Shown piece after piece: positions 18,064 to 28,566 of a stretch of DNA of 64,000 bases. Below the pieces are notes generated by a model. The model was not told the DNA's origin. It worked only from the letters and a program-made list of their open reading frames with translations, and searched no databases. Made by a program: the position numbers and the translations under genes. Source of the DNA: Bacteroides ndongoniae (GTDB lineage: Bacteria; Bacteroidota; Bacteroidia; Bacteroidales; Bacteroidaceae). The stretch spans positions 1,287,664-1,351,663 of the forward strand of contig NZ_FNVV01000014.1 of assembly GCF_900108345.1 (NCBI RefSeq), given 5' to 3'. Positions within the stretch are counted from its first letter, which is position 1, and every line of letters starts with the position of its first letter.

Positions 18064-21000
18064 TTACAATGTTACATTAATACCACAAGAGAGCGTACGG
18101 CTCAATGGATAAGTCATACCGTTCTGATACAAGGCTTCGGGGTCGAAGTTCTTGTTGATGGCAGTACCAGTCCACAGGTTGTCACCCGAGAAGAATACTC
18201 TAACACGTTCCAAACCGACCTTGTTAGTCCATGTCTTAGGCAATGTATAACCAATCTGCAAATTTTTCAGACGAATGTAGGCTGCATTCTGCAGGAACTG
18301 CGACTGACTCTGACGGTTTTGGTTGGAGGTCCAAAGAGGACGCGGATAATAAGCGTCTGTATTGGCGCCTAAGGGGTCACCTTCCGGACGGAAGAAATCC
18401 CAGTGTTCCTTATATCCCGTCGAAGACCATGCATCACCATTTACACCCCAGAATATCATACCGCTCAACAGATAGTCGCGTTTGGCCACACCTTGGAAGA
18501 AGATGCTCAAGTCAAAGCCCTTCCACTCAGCACCGATATTCAATCCGAAACGATAACGTGCCGTGCTGTTACCAATTACTTTACGGTCGCCCGGATTGTC
18601 TACCGTATTTTCACCGTTAGTAATCTTACCGTCACCGTCCAGGTCGGCATACATCATATCACCGGCTTTCCAACCGGAAGGAGCCAAACTGATACCCGGT
18701 ATCGTGTTCTGATCCACTTTTTCCAGATGTGCAGCCATTTCTTCATCGGTCTTGGCCATACCTACAGATTCATAACCCCAAATCTGTCCCAATTCTTGCC
18801 CTTCATAATAAGTGCCCAGGCTCTTGCTGGCATTGGGATATTCTGTTACATGTGTACGTGAGTCGGAAAGATTGAAAGCAATATTGTAGTTGAAATCACC
18901 AATACGATCCTGCCAGTTCAGCTGAAGTTCCCAACCTTTGGTACGCAAAGCGGTATTGTTGCGGCTCGGTGCCGATGCACCTACAATCGGAGAGATTTCC
19001 TGTGCGGGACCTACCATGTCCTTGGTGTCGCGGATGAAGTAGTTGAAGTAACCGCTCAAGCGATTGTTGAAGGCTCCAAAGTCCACACCATAGTTGTAGC
19101 TATAAACGCGCTCCCAAGTCAAAAGCGAACTTACCAGTCCGGGAGCACCTGCGATATTCGATTTGCTGTCTGTGGTAAGCAACCAACGGCCACCGGCATC
19201 GGGGCTACCCACAGTTACATTCTGAATGGCATACGTAGGATAATAGGAGTTAGTATTCTGGTTACCGAGACTACCATAAGAGAAGCGAGGCTTCAACGTG
19301 TTAACCCACTTGGACATCGGCTCCCAGAAGGATTCACGGGCAATGTTCCAACCTACCGATACAGAGGGGAAAGTAGCCCAACGCTGGTCAGCACGGAAAC
19401 GAGAAGAACCGTCACGACGGATGTTGAACTCGAACAGATAGCGTCCGTCAAAGTCGTAGTTCACACGACCGAAGTAACCCAAAGAAGACCATTCACCGCG
19501 ATAGGCACCGTTGCTCTGCGTTCCCGTAGAAGTATTGACGTCAGGATTGCTGTCGCTCATCACGTCCGAACGCTTAGCCCACACATTATTATAACGATAA
19601 CTCTCGCTGTTCATACCCACCATCACTTTCAGATTGTGTTTTTCGAGGAAATTAAGTGAATAGTCAGCATAAGCCGATGAAGTAATCATCGAACTGCGCT
19701 GCTGCTCACTATAAGCCCATGTCTTACCGGCAGCCAGATCGGCATCACCACCCAGCCATTGTTCCGGCACCGGATTGTTTTCCTTGTCATACAAATAAAC
19801 GCGAGCCACGTTGTAAATATGCTCGTAGCTACCAGTACGCAAAGACAAGTCACCATGGATAGTCAACCCCTTCAAAGGAGTAAGAATTAAACTACCTTGT
19901 GTGAAATAGGTGTCGTCTTGTGTGTTGGAACGTCCGCCCGACGTCAGCTGCATCAGTTTCGGGTTACGGGTATAGTGCCCGTTGTTATCGTAAAGCGGCA
20001 TGTTGGGATGCAACTTGGTTGTTTCGGAAAAGAAACGGTCGCCATACAGTTTCAGAAAGGTAGGCATACCGATGTCTTCACGGATGAAACGGCTGTTGAA
20101 CTCCAAACGCATCCACTTGGTAATCTCGGCACTGATGCGGGCACTGGCATTGTAGCGTTTCTTGTTATCGTCCGCATAGTTCATCTGGCCGTCCTGGTCA
20201 AGGAAGGCACCTGATACATAATATTGTACCTTATCATTACCGCCCGACAGGCTCAGATTGTGCTCCTGACCGAAAGCCGTCTTGTCGATGAAGTTACGAG
20301 GCCAGTTCTGGTTGTCATTGGAGTTGGTATTGAATGCAAAGCAGTTGCCGGCCTGACTTAATGAAGGATCGGCCGTAGTCGTGATTTCACCACGCATATA
20401 CTGTTGGATACGCTCCATCGTAATATCCGAGAAGAAATGAGCCGCACCGCTACCAAAATTGTCGATGGCACGGTTGAAATATTGGGCAAAAGTATAGGCA
20501 TCCAACATGTCAGGAATGTTGGTAGGACGAGACCAGCGCAAGTTGTTGGAGTAAGAAATGCTCGTCTTACCCTGTTTACCTTTCTTGGTCGTTACCAGAA
20601 TCACACCAAACGGAGCACGCGAACCGTAGATGGCAGCCGAAGCGGCATCCATCAATACAGAGATGTTGTCGATGTCCTGCGGATTCAACTGGTTAATGTC
20701 ACCGGCCACACCGTCAATCAAGACAAGAGGTGAGGCACTGGAACCTGTACCCAAGTTACCCGTACCACGGATATTGAAAGAAGGACTGGCATCCAGCTTA
20801 CCACCAGCATCAGGCATGCTGACATTCAGACCCGGAACAACACCCTGCAAGGCCTGTCCTACTGAAGTAACGGGGCGGGATTCCAGCTTCTTGGTGTCCA
20901 CCGAAGCAACGGCACCCGTCAGGTTCACCTTCTTCTGTGTACCGAAACCAACCACTACCACTTCGTCCAGCATTTGATTGTCTTCTTCCAATGTGACTGA

Positions 21001-21270
21001 ATAGGATTTCTGCGAAGGATTGATTATAATCTCAACCTCCTTATAGCCGATATAGGAAACGGCCAAGACTCCGTTTGACGGAACATCTTTAATGGTAAAC
21101 GAACCTTCCAAGTCGGTTATCACACCGTTGGAAGTGCCCTTGACAACCACACTGGCACCAATAATGGGCTCATTCTGTTTGTCTGTGACTTTACCTGTAA
21201 TAGTAAGATGCTGGGCATGCATGGAAATACAACACCATAGCATCAGAAAGAAAATAAGGTTTCTTTTCAT
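18064..21270 (-). CDS. SusC/RagA-family TonB-dependent glycan transporter
   Basis: 1068 residues. Signal peptide (about 1-19), carboxypeptidase-regulatory-like domain (about 22-100: ITGKVTDKQNEPIIGASVVVKGTSNGVITDLEGSF), TonB box/plug start (LDEVVVVGFGTQKKVNLTGAVASV, about 101-125), plug domain to about 240 and a 22-strand barrel to the terminal aromatic/hydrophobic residue. It imports oligosaccharides across the outer membrane using TonB energy. First gene of the minus-strand PUL and divergent from the HTCS regulator. The ligand can only be inferred from the neighbouring fucosidase and sulfatases. Confidence 0.96.
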   Translation of the reverse strand: MKRNLIFFLMLWCCISMHAQHLTITGKVTDKQNEPIIGASVVVKGTSNGVITDLEGSFTIKDVPSNGVLAVSYIGYKEVEIIINPSQKSYSVTLEEDNQMLDEVVVVGFGTQKKVNLTGAVASVDTKKLESRPVTSVGQALQGVVPGLNVSMPDAGGKLDASPSFNIRGTGNLGTGSSASPLVLIDGVAGDINQLNPQDIDNISVLMDAASAAIYGSRAPFGVILVTTKKGKQGKTSISYSNNLRWSRPTNIPDMLDAYTFAQYFNRAIDNFGSGAAHFFSDITMERIQQYMRGEITTTADPSLSQAGNCFAFNTNSNDNQNWPRNFIDKTAFGQEHNLSLSGGNDKVQYYVSGAFLDQDGQMNYADDNKKRYNASARISAEITKWMRLEFNSRFIREDIGMPTFLKLYGDRFFSETTKLHPNMPLYDNNGHYTRNPKLMQLTSGGRSNTQDDTYFTQGSLILTPLKGLTIHGDLSLRTGSYEHIYNVARVYLYDKENNPVPEQWLGGDADLAAGKTWAYSEQQRSSMITSSAYADYSLNFLEKHNLKVMVGMNSESYRYNNVWAKRSDVMSDSNPDVNTSTGTQSNGAYRGEWSSLGYFGRVNYDFDGRYLFEFNIRRDGSSRFRADQRWATFPSVSVGWNIARESFWEPMSKWVNTLKPRFSYGSLGNQNTNSYYPTYAIQNVTVGSPDAGGRWLLTTDSKSNIAGAPGLVSSLLTWERVYSYNYGVDFGAFNNRLSGYFNYFIRDTKDMVGPAQEISPIVGASAPSRNNTALRTKGWELQLNWQDRIGDFNYNIAFNLSDSRTHVTEYPNASKSLGTYYEGQELGQIWGYESVGMAKTDEEMAAHLEKVDQNTIPGISLAPSGWKAGDMMYADLDGDGKITNGENTVDNPGDRKVIGNSTARYRFGLNIGAEWKGFDLSIFFQGVAKRDYLLSGMIFWGVNGDAWSSTGYKEHWDFFRPEGDPLGANTDAYYPRPLWTSNQNRQSQSQFLQNAAYIRLKNLQIGYTLPKTWTNKVGLERVRVFFSGDNLWTGTAINKNFDPEALYQNGMTYPLSRTLSCGINVTL

Positions 21271-21649
21271 GTTTTTCCTTTTTAAAGTTAGACAATGAGG
21301 TTATTTCGATTACAAAATTAAAAGACCAACGACTAACAGGGCATACATAACCATTTCATTCAACATGCACGTTTAATACACCCCACACATTCTCTGCATT
21401 TTCACATTCAATTTTAAGAATTCATCCGCCAAACTTACCAAAAACAGCCTCTCCTGAAGAAAGGCAGAGGTACGAACAATGCAACATGTGAAATCAGAGT
21501 CTCATAAAGTAAGAAAACGGATAGGGCAGGCTCTACAATCTACCTCCGACCACAGCAAAAAAAGCAAGAGTGTCCCGACTTTTTTCACATTTCATTTCAA
21601 TAAATAAGTTATTTTTTATTTCTTTGCATTGCATAATTATAAATAAAAT
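21271..21649. other. Divergent intergenic control region of the PUL
   Basis: 379 nt between the susC-like gene (minus) and the HTCS gene (plus). It must hold the HTCS-controlled promoter. A TAACTTTA close to the consensus lies at 21290-21283 (minus) but is very near the susC start. No clear operator repeat was found by eye and no gene is seen. Confidence 0.5.
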
Positions 21650-24600
21650 ATGAACCTTAAGATAATCTGTACTATCTTCATCTGCCTCTGTCTACACCCG
21701 TTTCCGGGACGGGCATTCTTTGAAAAAGACCTTCATGTACTGACCATGAAGAACGGCCTTTCGGACAACACCATACACTCCATCTGCAAGGACCGTAACG
21801 GATTCATCTGGTTTAGCACACGCGATGCACTGAACCGATATGACGGCAAACAAATCAAAGTATTCCCCTTTAACCGGGCAAGTGCCAATACCTACAGCCT
21901 GAAACAAATATCAGACGACCTGCTATGCTTTGAAAGCCGGGGCAACCTCTATGCATTCGACCTGAAGAGCGAACAGTTCCTCCCCATCCGGACGGAAAAC
22001 AGAGAACCCGTCAAAGCCATCGCCATAGAACCGGTGAACGACTCAATTTTCTGGATGCTAGACAACAACGAACTGATGCTAGCCGAAAGAAGAAGCCGAC
22101 CGCAGGACGACACGGTGACCTTCCACATCGTAAAGCACTATTCGCAATGGAACAAGAAAGGCGGCATTCTGACCCGAATGTCGCTGAATCCGGACAAAAG
22201 GCATATCTGCGTGACAGACACGGATGGAAGAGTCATGATAGCCGACACGAAACGAATGGATTGCTACCAGACAGTAGATTTAGGCGTCGGCCAGCCCATG
22301 CAAATCAACCACATCCTGTATGACGAAGACGGAAATATCTGGCTCTCGACCCTTACATACGGTCTTATACGATATAACGTAAAATCAAAGAAAACAGGAC
22401 GCATGACGTACCACAACAAATACACGGCCAACCAATTGTCACATACCGACGCTTTCGGGGTGGTGCGCCTGGAAAAAAACCGCTACCTCGTCGCCACATG
22501 GAACGGATATACCCTCGTCAGCCTGAACAAGAACAACCCGGACGAAATGACCGGCAAGGTCTTCAACAACACCACTTCTTACGTGTTCCGCGACATAGAG
22601 ACGCGAATGATAGCCGTTTATTATGACCCACAAGGCATCTTATGGATTGGTACAGACGGAGGAGGAATCATCTGGTCCGACTTGCGTGAACAGTTCTACA
22701 ACCGATTCTATCAGGACAGACACAACGAGATATGCTCCATCCTGAACGACGACGAAGGCTACCTCTGGCTCACGACCTTCCACCGGAGCATTCTGCGCAG
22801 TAATGCCCCCTACCGCCCGGACGAAGAACTGAATTTCAGTCCAGCAGGTAGTCCGGAGGTGCAGAAACGGAATACCGTGCTGAGCAGCACCAAAGACAAG
22901 GAGGGCAACCTGTGGTTCGGCAATGCCGACGGAACACTGAGCCGATATGATGCCCGAAACAAAAACTTCAGAATCATAAAACTGACGGACGATTCGGCAG
23001 CTGCCGGCAACTTATCAGTATGGACCCTTCTGGCCGATAAGCAGGGAAGAATCTGGGCCGGCACGCAGACAGGACTCTTTGAAGTCAATTCCTCTACCTT
23101 GACAAGTCGGCAACCCCTTCTGAAAGGTAAAGACGGCAAGCCGTTGCCCCCGCCCTGCATCCGTGCACTGGCTGAAACGTCCGACGGACACCTGTGGCTG
23201 GGAACGACCGAGGGATTGTACCGCTACAATCCTGAAACCTGCCAAACAGATACGGGCTATGAAACCGAAGTCGGTATGCCCGATCCTTCCATACGCTCCC
23301 TTCTGGCCTCGAAAAACAGTATGCTTTACATCGGCTACATGAACCGATTTGCCCTTCTATCACCCAAACAGAACCGCATTTTGCGCACCTATACAACCCA
23401 GAACGGACTATGCAACGACTTCGTAGGTTGCATCACCGAAGACGACAAAGGGAATATCTGGATAGGCTCCAACTCGGGTATCTCACGCTACGACAGGGAA
23501 CAGGAACTTTTCTACAACTATTACGTATCGGGCAGCAACCGCTCTGCCCTATACTGGAAAGGCACTCTGTTCTGGGGAAACAACAAGAACCTGACTTATT
23601 TCAAACCAGACAAAACCGACCAGTTCGAAATCCCCCAAAAGGTACTGATCACAGGTCTGGAGGTAAACGACCGGCCGGTGAGCATCAACCAGATCGTCAA
23701 CGGACAGAACATCCTCCCTTACGGCATCTCCTACCTGTCCGGTATACAGCTCAGCTACAAGAACCGTAACTTCTCCCTCACGTTCAGCAACCTGTCTTAC
23801 TCCAACAAACAACACACGTATGCTTACCGCCTCTATCCCTACCAGCAAGAATGGATTTACACACAGGGAGAGGAGAAGGTGTCATACACCAACCTGCAAC
23901 AAGGCAAGTACGTCTTCGAAATAAAGAATGTCCACCCCGACAACGCCCCGAACGAAATAACCGCCCTGAACATTGACATTGCCCCCCACTGGAGCAACAG
24001 CGTCTGGTTCCGCTTCTGCGTGTTCGTGACAGTAGTGCTGATTGTGCTGTACATCATCAGACGATTCCGGCTGAGGGCCAAACGGCTGGAACACGAAATG
24101 CAACTGGAGCATGAGGTATTCACCGCCAATGTGGAGCGCGACAAGGAGAAACAGCTGCGCATGGAGCGCGAACGCTTCTTCACCGAGATAGCCCACGAAC
24201 TGCGCACGCCGCTCACCTTGATTCTGGCTCCCCTGCAGGAACTGCTGCACACGGAAGGGCTACCAGCAAAGACCGGCCGCCAGCTCCATACCGCTTACGA
24301 AAACAGCAAGTCACTGCACGCCCTGATGGACCAATTGCTGTTTGTACAGAAGATAGAATCCAACATGGTACGACTCAAGGTATCGGAAACGGACATCAAC
24401 CAGCTGGTAAACAACGTATGCGACCCCTTCAAAGGTATTGCCGAGAAAGGACACTATCAGTTTTGCATCCGTCTGCTACCCGAGCCGTTAACGCTATGGG
24501 TCGATGCGGAAAAAATGGCGTCGGCCATACGCAACCTACTATCCAACGCTTTCAAGTACACCCAGCCGCAGGGTAGCGTGGAACTGACATTGGGACGCAC

Positions 24601-25723
24601 CACCATAGACGGACACCCCTTCTGCAACATTACCGTCAGCGACACTGGAGCCGGCATCCCTCAGGAGGTAAAAAAACATCTTTTCGAACCTTTTACCACG
24701 GGAGTGAACACTCCTGTACACTCCACCCAGACGGGTATCGGGATGCGCATCGTGAAGAACATCACCGACCTGCACCATGGCTACATCAAGACAGCCGATC
24801 GCCCCGGCCACGGCACCATCATCAGCCTCTACATACCCGAAGGCAACAGACACTTCGAACCACAAAACGAAAGGGTGACTTTCGTATCTCCCCGCCGGAC
24901 GGCAGACATCGCCGACGCGCCCATCGTCCCGCAGACGGAAACGGGAGGCAAGGAACCGCGGAAGAAACTGCTCATTGTGGAGGACAACGCCGATATACGG
25001 CAATATATAAACCATCTCTTTGAGGGCGAGTTCGCCGTTGTAGAAGGAGCTAACGGAGAGGAAGGCATCCAGCTGGCGCACGAATATGCTCCCGACCTCG
25101 TCATCTGCGACATCATGATGCCCGTCAAGGACGGACTGGAGTGTTGCCGCGAATTAAAGGAATCGCCACAAACTGCTTCCATACCGGTGCTAATGCTCAC
25201 CGCCAAGTCGGAAGACACAGATGTGATACACGCTTTGGGCATAGGCGCCGACGACTACATGATGAAACCCTTCAATCCCGAAATGCTGAAAACAAAGGTG
25301 CGCAGCCTCATCAGGCAACGCGAAAGGCTGAAACGGCTTTATGCAGGCACGCTCAAGCTGAAGGAAGAAGAAAACGGAGAAGAGAAAGTGGAGAAGGAAG
25401 ACTATTTCATCCGACAGGTGATACAGGTAATAGAAGCCAACCTGGCAGACGAGAACTTCAACGTAAAGACGCTGGCCGACCAGCTTCACATGAGCCAGCC
25501 CACCCTCTATCGCAAAATCAAGCAGCGGAGCGAACTAGCAGCTATCGACATGATCCGCAGTGTACGCATGAGCAAAGCAGCCTCACTCATCCTCGAAGAC
25601 CGGTACAGCATACAGGAAATAGCCGAAATGGTAGGCTACAACGACGCGCGTACGCTACGGAAACACTTCGTGGCGCAATTTGGAGTATCGCCCTCCAAAT
25701 ACAGCGAACAGAATGCCGACTAA
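21650..25723 (+). CDS. Hybrid two-component system sensor/regulator of the PUL
   Basis: 1357-residue single-chain sensor kinase and transcription factor. Signal peptide about 1-22. A periplasmic double seven-bladed propeller made of two-component propeller repeats (IWFSTRD, NIWLSTL, ILWIGTDGGG, RIWAGTQTGLF, HLWLGTTEGLY, NIWIGSNSGIS) covers about 25-690. A Y_Y_Y domain reaches to about 780, then one TM helix (about 788-804). HisKA has phospho-acceptor His849 (FFTEIAHELRTPL), followed by an HATPase domain (NLLSNAFKYT, DTGAGIP). The receiver has Asp1154 (LVICDIMMP). The AraC-type HTH is at about 1255-1357. It senses an oligosaccharide in the periplasm and activates the divergent susCD/sulfatase/fucosidase genes. 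Confidence 0.95.
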   Translation: MNLKIICTIFICLCLHPFPGRAFFEKDLHVLTMKNGLSDNTIHSICKDRNGFIWFSTRDALNRYDGKQIKVFPFNRASANTYSLKQISDDLLCFESRGNLYAFDLKSEQFLPIRTENREPVKAIAIEPVNDSIFWMLDNNELMLAERRSRPQDDTVTFHIVKHYSQWNKKGGILTRMSLNPDKRHICVTDTDGRVMIADTKRMDCYQTVDLGVGQPMQINHILYDEDGNIWLSTLTYGLIRYNVKSKKTGRMTYHNKYTANQLSHTDAFGVVRLEKNRYLVATWNGYTLVSLNKNNPDEMTGKVFNNTTSYVFRDIETRMIAVYYDPQGILWIGTDGGGIIWSDLREQFYNRFYQDRHNEICSILNDDEGYLWLTTFHRSILRSNAPYRPDEELNFSPAGSPEVQKRNTVLSSTKDKEGNLWFGNADGTLSRYDARNKNFRIIKLTDDSAAAGNLSVWTLLADKQGRIWAGTQTGLFEVNSSTLTSRQPLLKGKDGKPLPPPCIRALAETSDGHLWLGTTEGLYRYNPETCQTDTGYETEVGMPDPSIRSLLASKNSMLYIGYMNRFALLSPKQNRILRTYTTQNGLCNDFVGCITEDDKGNIWIGSNSGISRYDREQELFYNYYVSGSNRSALYWKGTLFWGNNKNLTYFKPDKTDQFEIPQKVLITGLEVNDRPVSINQIVNGQNILPYGISYLSGIQLSYKNRNFSLTFSNLSYSNKQHTYAYRLYPYQQEWIYTQGEEKVSYTNLQQGKYVFEIKNVHPDNAPNEITALNIDIAPHWSNSVWFRFCVFVTVVLIVLYIIRRFRLRAKRLEHEMQLEHEVFTANVERDKEKQLRMERERFFTEIAHELRTPLTLILAPLQELLHTEGLPAKTGRQLHTAYENSKSLHALMDQLLFVQKIESNMVRLKVSETDINQLVNNVCDPFKGIAEKGHYQFCIRLLPEPLTLWVDAEKMASAIRNLLSNAFKYTQPQGSVELTLGRTTIDGHPFCNITVSDTGAGIPQEVKKHLFEPFTTGVNTPVHSTQTGIGMRIVKNITDLHHGYIKTADRPGHGTIISLYIPEGNRHFEPQNERVTFVSPRRTADIADAPIVPQTETGGKEPRKKLLIVEDNADIRQYINHLFEGEFAVVEGANGEEGIQLAHEYAPDLVICDIMMPVKDGLECCRELKESPQTASIPVLMLTAKSEDTDVIHALGIGADDYMMKPFNPEMLKTKVRSLIRQRERLKRLYAGTLKLKEEENGEEKVEKEDYFIRQVIQVIEANLADENFNVKTLADQLHMSQPTLYRKIKQRSELAAIDMIRSVRMSKAASLILEDRYSIQEIAEMVGYNDARTLRKHFVAQFGVSPSKYSEQNAD

Positions 25724-25857
25724 CAGACCATCCGGTTATACCTGTTCTGAACCGCCATCAGACATTAAGCCCGAAGCGGCAAAGCACATATAGAAGCATC
25801 TAAAATAACAGAAGCCACTCCAACCATTCGCATAAACAGTTAGAAATTATTAAAGTA

Positions 25858-25891
25858 TAGGCGTCTTCGAACTGAATCGCCTATTTTTTTT
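25858..25891 (+). terminator. Terminator downstream of HTCS gene
   Basis: Short stem taggcg / cgccta around a 14-16-nt loop, then eight T residues. It lies 135 nt after the HTCS stop and 93 nt before the M3 peptidase start. Confidence 0.6.
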
Positions 25892-25983
25892 GCACTTTTG
25901 CGTATTGTTTCAAAAAGGTTCCTTGACAAGGGACCTGATGAAAAAGCACCAACAACGGTTGTTTTACGATAGCTTTTACAAAG

Positions 25984-28041
25984 ATGATACAAACTCAGAA
26001 TCCTTTTTTTGAAAATAACCATACCCCTCACGGTACCGTTCCCTTCGACCGCATTGCCGTGGAACACTATGCCCCTGCCATACGCGAAGGAATACGTCGC
26101 CAAAACGAAGAAATAGATGCCATTGTCTGTAATCCCGCTCCCGCCGACTTTCAAAACACAATATTGGCGTTAGAACTGTCGGGAGAATTGCTGCGCCGTG
26201 CCGAAACAGTATTCGACAATCTGCTCAGTGCCGAGACCAACGATGCCATGCAGGAACTGGCCAAGGAGCTGATGCCCCTGCTTAGCGAGCATGCCAACAA
26301 CATCACACTGAACGAACGCCTTTTCGAACGTGTCAAGACGGCTTACGAACATCGCTACGACGAAGCACTGACGGCCGAACAACGGAAACTGACCGAGGAT
26401 ACGTACGAAGGATTTGAACGCAGCGGAGCCAACCTGCAAGGAGCCGACAAGGAGAAGTATCGCGAGCTGTCGCGCCAACTGAGTCTGCTAACCTTGCAAT
26501 TCAGCGAAAACAACCTGAAGGAAACCAACGACTATCAACTGGTACTGACAGACGAAAGCCAACTGAAAGGTCTGCCCGAAAGCGCCATCGAAGCAGCCCG
26601 GGAAACAGCCAAAGAGAAAGGACAGGAAGGATGGATCTTCACCCTGCAAGCCTCCAGTTATGTTCCTTTCCTGACTTATGCCGACAACCGCGAACTACGG
26701 AAAGAGCTCTACATGGCCTACAATACGAAATGTACGCACCCTAATGACTACAATAACCTGGACATCGTCAAGCAACTGGTCAATACGCGTCTGGAAATAG
26801 CCCGACTACTGGGATACAAGGACTATGCTTCCTACAAACTGGAACGACGCATGGCCCAAAACAGCGCAAACGTCTATCACCTGCTTAGCCAACTGCTTGA
26901 GGCCTACAAGCCGACGGCTCTGAAGGAATATGCCGAGGTGCAGTCGCTGGCCCGTGAAGAACAAGGTGAAGATTTCGTCCTGATGCCGTGGGACTGGAGT
27001 TATTATTCGCAAAAGCTGAAAGACCGTACCTTCAACATCAACGACGAAATGCTTCGTCCCTACTTCGAATTGGAGAACGTGAAGAAAGGTGTATTCGGCC
27101 TGGCTACCCGCCTCTATGGCATCACCTTCCAGAAGAATCCGGAGATCCCCGTTTACCACAAGGACGTAGATGCTTACGAAGTATTCGACCACGACGGAAG
27201 TTTTCTGGCTGTACTCTACACCGACTTCCATCCCCGTGCCGGAAAGCGTTCGGGAGCCTGGATGACCAGTTACAAAGGACAGTGGATAGACGAACAGACA
27301 GGCGAGAATAACCGTCCGCACGTATCACTGGTGATGAACTTCACCAAACCCACACAGGACAAGCCCGCCCTGCTGACCTTCAGCGAAGTCGAAACATTTC
27401 TGCACGAATTCGGTCACAGTCTGCACGGCATGTTTGCCAATTCTACATACGAAAGTCTGAGCGGAACAAATGTCTATTGGGATTTCGTAGAGCTTCCATC
27501 CCAGTTCATGGAAAACTTTGCTACCGAAAAAGAGTTCCTGCATACCTTTGCCCGCCACTACCAGACAGGCGAACTGATTCCCGACGAACTGGTACAACGT
27601 CTGATAGATGCACGCAACTTCAATGTAGCTTATGCCTGTCTGCGTCAGGTAAGCTTCGGTTTGCTCGACATGGCCTGGTACACCCGTACCACACCTTTCG
27701 ACGGTGATGTCCGCACCTACGAAAAACAGGCATGGGCCGAAGCTCAGATTCTGCCACAAGTCGAAGAAACCTGCATGAGTACCCAGTTCTCGCACATCTT
27801 TGCAGGCGGATATGCCGCTGGTTACTACAGCTACAAGTGGGCTGAGGTACTGGACGCCGATGCCTTCTCGCTTTTCAGGCAAAAAGGTATTTTCAACCCC
27901 GAAGTAGCCGCATCTTTCCGCGAAAACATTCTCTCGAAAGGTGGAACCGAACACCCTATGACCCTTTACAAGCGTTTCCGCGGACAAGAACCTACGATTG
28001 AGGCATTATTAATAAGAAACGGAATAAAAAAAGAATGCTAA
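25984..28041 (+). CDS. dcp: M3-family peptidyl-dipeptidase (Dcp-like)
   Basis: Zinc metallopeptidase of the oligopeptidase A / Dcp family, 685 residues, the usual length. The HEXXH zinc motif is HEFGH at 474-478 inside FLHEFGHSLHGMFA, and the third ligand Glu lies in the following helix (SGTNVYWDFVELPSQFMENF). No signal peptide is evident at the N-terminus, so a cytoplasmic or unconventional location is likely. It releases dipeptides from peptide C-termini. The stop TAA overlaps the start of the next gene by one base, so the two are translationally coupled. Confidence 0.92.
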   Translation: MIQTQNPFFENNHTPHGTVPFDRIAVEHYAPAIREGIRRQNEEIDAIVCNPAPADFQNTILALELSGELLRRAETVFDNLLSAETNDAMQELAKELMPLLSEHANNITLNERLFERVKTAYEHRYDEALTAEQRKLTEDTYEGFERSGANLQGADKEKYRELSRQLSLLTLQFSENNLKETNDYQLVLTDESQLKGLPESAIEAARETAKEKGQEGWIFTLQASSYVPFLTYADNRELRKELYMAYNTKCTHPNDYNNLDIVKQLVNTRLEIARLLGYKDYASYKLERRMAQNSANVYHLLSQLLEAYKPTALKEYAEVQSLAREEQGEDFVLMPWDWSYYSQKLKDRTFNINDEMLRPYFELENVKKGVFGLATRLYGITFQKNPEIPVYHKDVDAYEVFDHDGSFLAVLYTDFHPRAGKRSGAWMTSYKGQWIDEQTGENNRPHVSLVMNFTKPTQDKPALLTFSEVETFLHEFGHSLHGMFANSTYESLSGTNVYWDFVELPSQFMENFATEKEFLHTFARHYQTGELIPDELVQRLIDARNFNVAYACLRQVSFGLLDMAWYTRTTPFDGDVRTYEKQAWAEAQILPQVEETCMSTQFSHIFAGGYAAGYYSYKWAEVLDADAFSLFRQKGIFNPEVAASFRENILSKGGTEHPMTLYKRFRGQEPTIEALLIRNGIKKEC

Positions 28042-28559
28042 TGAAAAGAAAATCATTGTATATTTGTCACTTGTTGCTAATGCTGGCACTGATTCCCGTC
28101 TTCAGCGGTTGCAATACCGAAGACGATCTTATCCGAATCTTTACCGGAAAGACATGGAAGATGAGTCGGATTACCATAGAAGGAAAAGAAAATGAACAGT
28201 TCGGAGCCATCGTATGGGACTCGGAAGCTGCCTACAACCAAAGCATCGAACTTCTGAAGGCTGAAAACAACTTCACCGTCGTCTTCGAGGGAATTGAAGT
28301 GAACGGAGAACTGAGCGGAAACAATGTTACTGTCAATGGAGTCAAAGTAAAAAATGCCACAGGCACCTGGACGGCTGACGGCAAAAACGGTAACATCAGT
28401 CTGAACCTGAAAATTTCAGCTTCCGAGACCGATCCGCTTGCCAAAGAATTCATCAAAGGCATGCAAAACGTATTCAAATACGAGGGCGACGAGAACCAAA
28501 TCACCCTTTATTATAAAGAAGGTCAGACAACCTGTCTGATAGGATTTGCAAAACAATAA
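28041..28559 (+). CDS. Small lipoprotein of a DUF4847/DUF4923-like family
   Basis: 172 residues starting at the ATG that overlaps the dcp stop (TAATG). An upstream in-frame ATG at 28035 lies inside dcp and is less likely. Type II signal peptide with lipobox VFSGC followed by acidic NTEDD, which resembles the Bacteroides surface-export signal. The mature part (IFTGKTWKMSRITIEG, later TGTWTADGKNGNISLNLKIS) looks like a lipocalin-like beta domain found in Bacteroidales lipoproteins. Function unknown. Fixed place in the packed dcp to PHP operon. Confidence 0.7.
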   Translation: MKRKSLYICHLLLMLALIPVFSGCNTEDDLIRIFTGKTWKMSRITIEGKENEQFGAIVWDSEAAYNQSIELLKAENNFTVVFEGIEVNGELSGNNVTVNGVKVKNATGTWTADGKNGNISLNLKISASETDPLAKEFIKGMQNVFKYEGDENQITLYYKEGQTTCLIGFAKQ

Positions 28560-28566
28560 GAACGAT

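Noticed and set aside
28546..28566. Earlier ATG for the dCMP deaminase gene
   Set aside because: It overlaps the end of the lipoprotein gene and adds seven residues (MQNNKND) not expected in the family; the ATG at 28567 gives a normal start.
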